A stretch of 64,000 nt of DNA from the NCBI GenBank assembly GCA_015057275.1, contig SVEO01000010.1, forward strand, positions 1 to 64,000. Direction: 5' to 3'. The notes under the pieces are model-generated. The model saw only the letters and a list, made by a program, of their open reading frames with translations. It was not told the DNA's origin and made no database searches. This document shows positions 62,961 through 64,000 of the stretch, in pieces (positions within the stretch are counted from its first letter, which is position 1; the number at the start of each line of letters is the position of its first letter). The translations under genes were made by a program, and so were the position numbers. Source of the DNA: Lachnospiraceae bacterium (lineage in GTDB: Bacteria; Bacillota; Clostridia; Lachnospirales; Lachnospiraceae).

Positions 62961-64000
62961 TTAGTTATTCTCCACACTATAGTTTGGAGCTTCCTTTGTG
63001 ATATGAATATCATGTGGATGACTTTCTTTCAAGGATGCTGCCGAAATCTTCACAAAGCTTCCTGTTGTCTTTAATGTTTCGATATCCTTCGCACCACAAT
63101 AACCCATACCGGAACGGAGACCGCCGATTAACTGGAATACAACGTCCTCAATGGAACCCTTGTATGCCACACGACCCTCTACGCCTTCCGGAACAAGCTT
63201 CTTTGCATCCGTCTGGAAGTAACGGTCCTTGGAACCATTTTCCATCGCTGCAATAGAACCCATACCACGGTAAACTTTGTACTTTCTACCCTGATATAAT
63301 TCAAAATCTCCAGGGCTTTCATCACAGCCTGCAAAGATACTTCCCATCATACATACGTTAGCACCTGCTGCAATTGCCTTTGTCATATCGCCTGAGAACT
63401 TAATACCGCCATCGGCAATAATCGGTACACCATATTCATTTGCTACTGCATAGGCATCCATAACCGCGGAAATCTGCGGAACACCAATACCAGCAACAAT
63501 ACGTGTGGTACAAATAGAACCAGGTCCGATACCAACCTTTACCGCATCTGCACCGGCTTCAATTAATGCTCTGGTACCTTCTGCTGTGGCTACGTTACCT
63601 GCGATTACCTGCAAATCCGGATATTTTTCCTTAATCTCGCGAACAGTATTTAAAATATTTGCGGAATGACCGTGTGCAGAGTCAACAACGATTACATCAA
63701 CCTGTGCTGCAACTAAGGCATCGATACGCTCCATCACATTCTTGGTGATACCAACGGCTGCACCGCAAAGTAATCTGCCGCGTTCATCTTTCGCGGATAA
63801 CGGATACTTAATCTGTTTTTCAATATCTTTAATGGTAATTAAGCCGACAAGATTGAAATCATCATCCACAATCGGCAGCTTTTCCTTACGAGCCTTAGCA
63901 AGAATTTCCTTTGCACCTTCTAAGGTAATGCCTTCCTTGGCTGTAATCAAACCTTCACTTGTCATAGACTCTTTAATCTTTTTCGAGAAGTCTGTTTCAA
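62961..64000 (-). CDS. guaB: IMP dehydrogenase (5' end beyond window)
   Basis: The visible 346 codons run from the right edge into the TAA at 62961. They contain part of the CBS pair ([20 protein letters not shown]), the TIM-barrel substrate region DSAHGHS, the catalytic Cys loop [11 protein letters not shown], the GGIKFSGD and [10 protein letters not shown] blocks and the C-terminal flap region. IMP dehydrogenase makes XMP on the way to GMP. The start lies outside the window. It sits 21 bases upstream of lacZ. Confidence 0.96.
   Translation of the reverse strand, partial: ETDFSKKIKESMTSEGLITAKEGITLEGAKEILAKARKEKLPIVDDDFNLVGLITIKDIEKQIKYPLSAKDERGRLLCGAAVGITKNVMERIDALVAAQVDVIVVDSAHGHSANILNTVREIKEKYPDLQVIAGNVATAEGTRALIEAGADAVKVGIGPGSICTTRIVAGIGVPQISAVMDAYAVANEYGVPIIADGGIKFSGDMTKAIAAGANVCMMGSIFAGCDESPGDFELYQGRKYKVYRGMGSIAAMENGSKDRYFQTDAKKLVPEGVEGRVAYKGSIEDVVFQLIGGLRSGMGYCGAKDIETLKTTGSFVKISAASLKESHPHDIHITKEAPNYSVENN

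Overview
The window reads as a chromosomal stretch of a low-GC, anaerobic, spore-forming Firmicute, most likely a gut Lachnospiraceae (Clostridia). This rests on gene order and family content, not on any database search. The pointers are the order cysE-cysS-mrnC-rlmB-sigH under a cysteine T-box, the order DUF512 radical SAM-der-plsY-gpsA-cls, a PerR-rubrerythrin unit, a GGGtGRT/NifU-like pair, a Csp-like subtilase, and plant-polysaccharide enzymes (two GH43 proteins and a GH2 beta-galactosidase). Nearly every gene has a strong AGGAGG-type ribosome binding site, and many have clear sigma-A promoters. I see no insertion sequence, prophage, CRISPR array or rRNA. The only tRNA is tRNA-Leu(CAA).

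Layout. 1-4414: a giant secreted GH43 arabinanase-like protein that runs off the left edge. 4647-8906: the T-box(Cys)-cysE-cysS-mrnC-rlmB-sigH operon, minus strand. 8917-11619: ispF, a Dabb protein, a DUF4375 protein, a four-helix membrane protein and tRNA-Leu. 11690-16971: acpS-nnr-mazF and CNNM transporter-YebC-HAD, minus strand. 17214-22361: ABC-F ATPase, LytTR protein, isocitrate dehydrogenase, CBS protein and subtilase. 22448-24304: GH43 lipoprotein. 24471-26379: four small unknown proteins followed by a DUF1461 membrane protein. 26342-30771: DnaJ/TPR-DUF5685-zinc-ribbon cassette, AIM24 protein, and perR with a flavin reductase-rubredoxin-rubrerythrin fusion. 30881-31021: the shrivelled relic of a mutM gene. 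31178-38182: hemolysin III protein, DUF1287, SDR, Nat-type ABC exporter, PH-domain protein, and the GGGtGRT/NifU-like pair. 38303-44355: phospholipid genes cls, gpsA and plsY with der and the DUF512 protein. 44451-51306: LTA-synthase-like sulfatase, aminopeptidase P, folA, thyA and hflX. 51356-57327: Csp-like subtilase, rsmF, and a preQ1 riboswitch controlling queD-queE-folE plus an unknown membrane protein. 57533-64000: T-box(Met)-metG, a small membrane protein, lacZ and a truncated guaB.

How the genes work together. Most of the window is housekeeping: translation (cysS, metG, rlmB, mrnC, rsmF, der, hflX, queuosine synthesis), lipid synthesis, folate and thymidylate synthesis, NAD(P)H repair and oxidative-stress defence. 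Three RNA switches are readable from sequence: a Cys T-box with a UGC specifier, a Met T-box with an AUG specifier, and a preQ1-I-like aptamer followed by a terminator. The best candidates for undescribed biology are the DnaJ/DUF5685/zinc-ribbon cassette, the GGGtGRT/NifU-like pair, the small-protein operon led by a Cys/Gly/Asn-rich peptide, the in-frame reductase-rubredoxin-rubrerythrin fusion that keeps a perfect internal ribosome binding site, and the predicted leaderless hflX mRNA.
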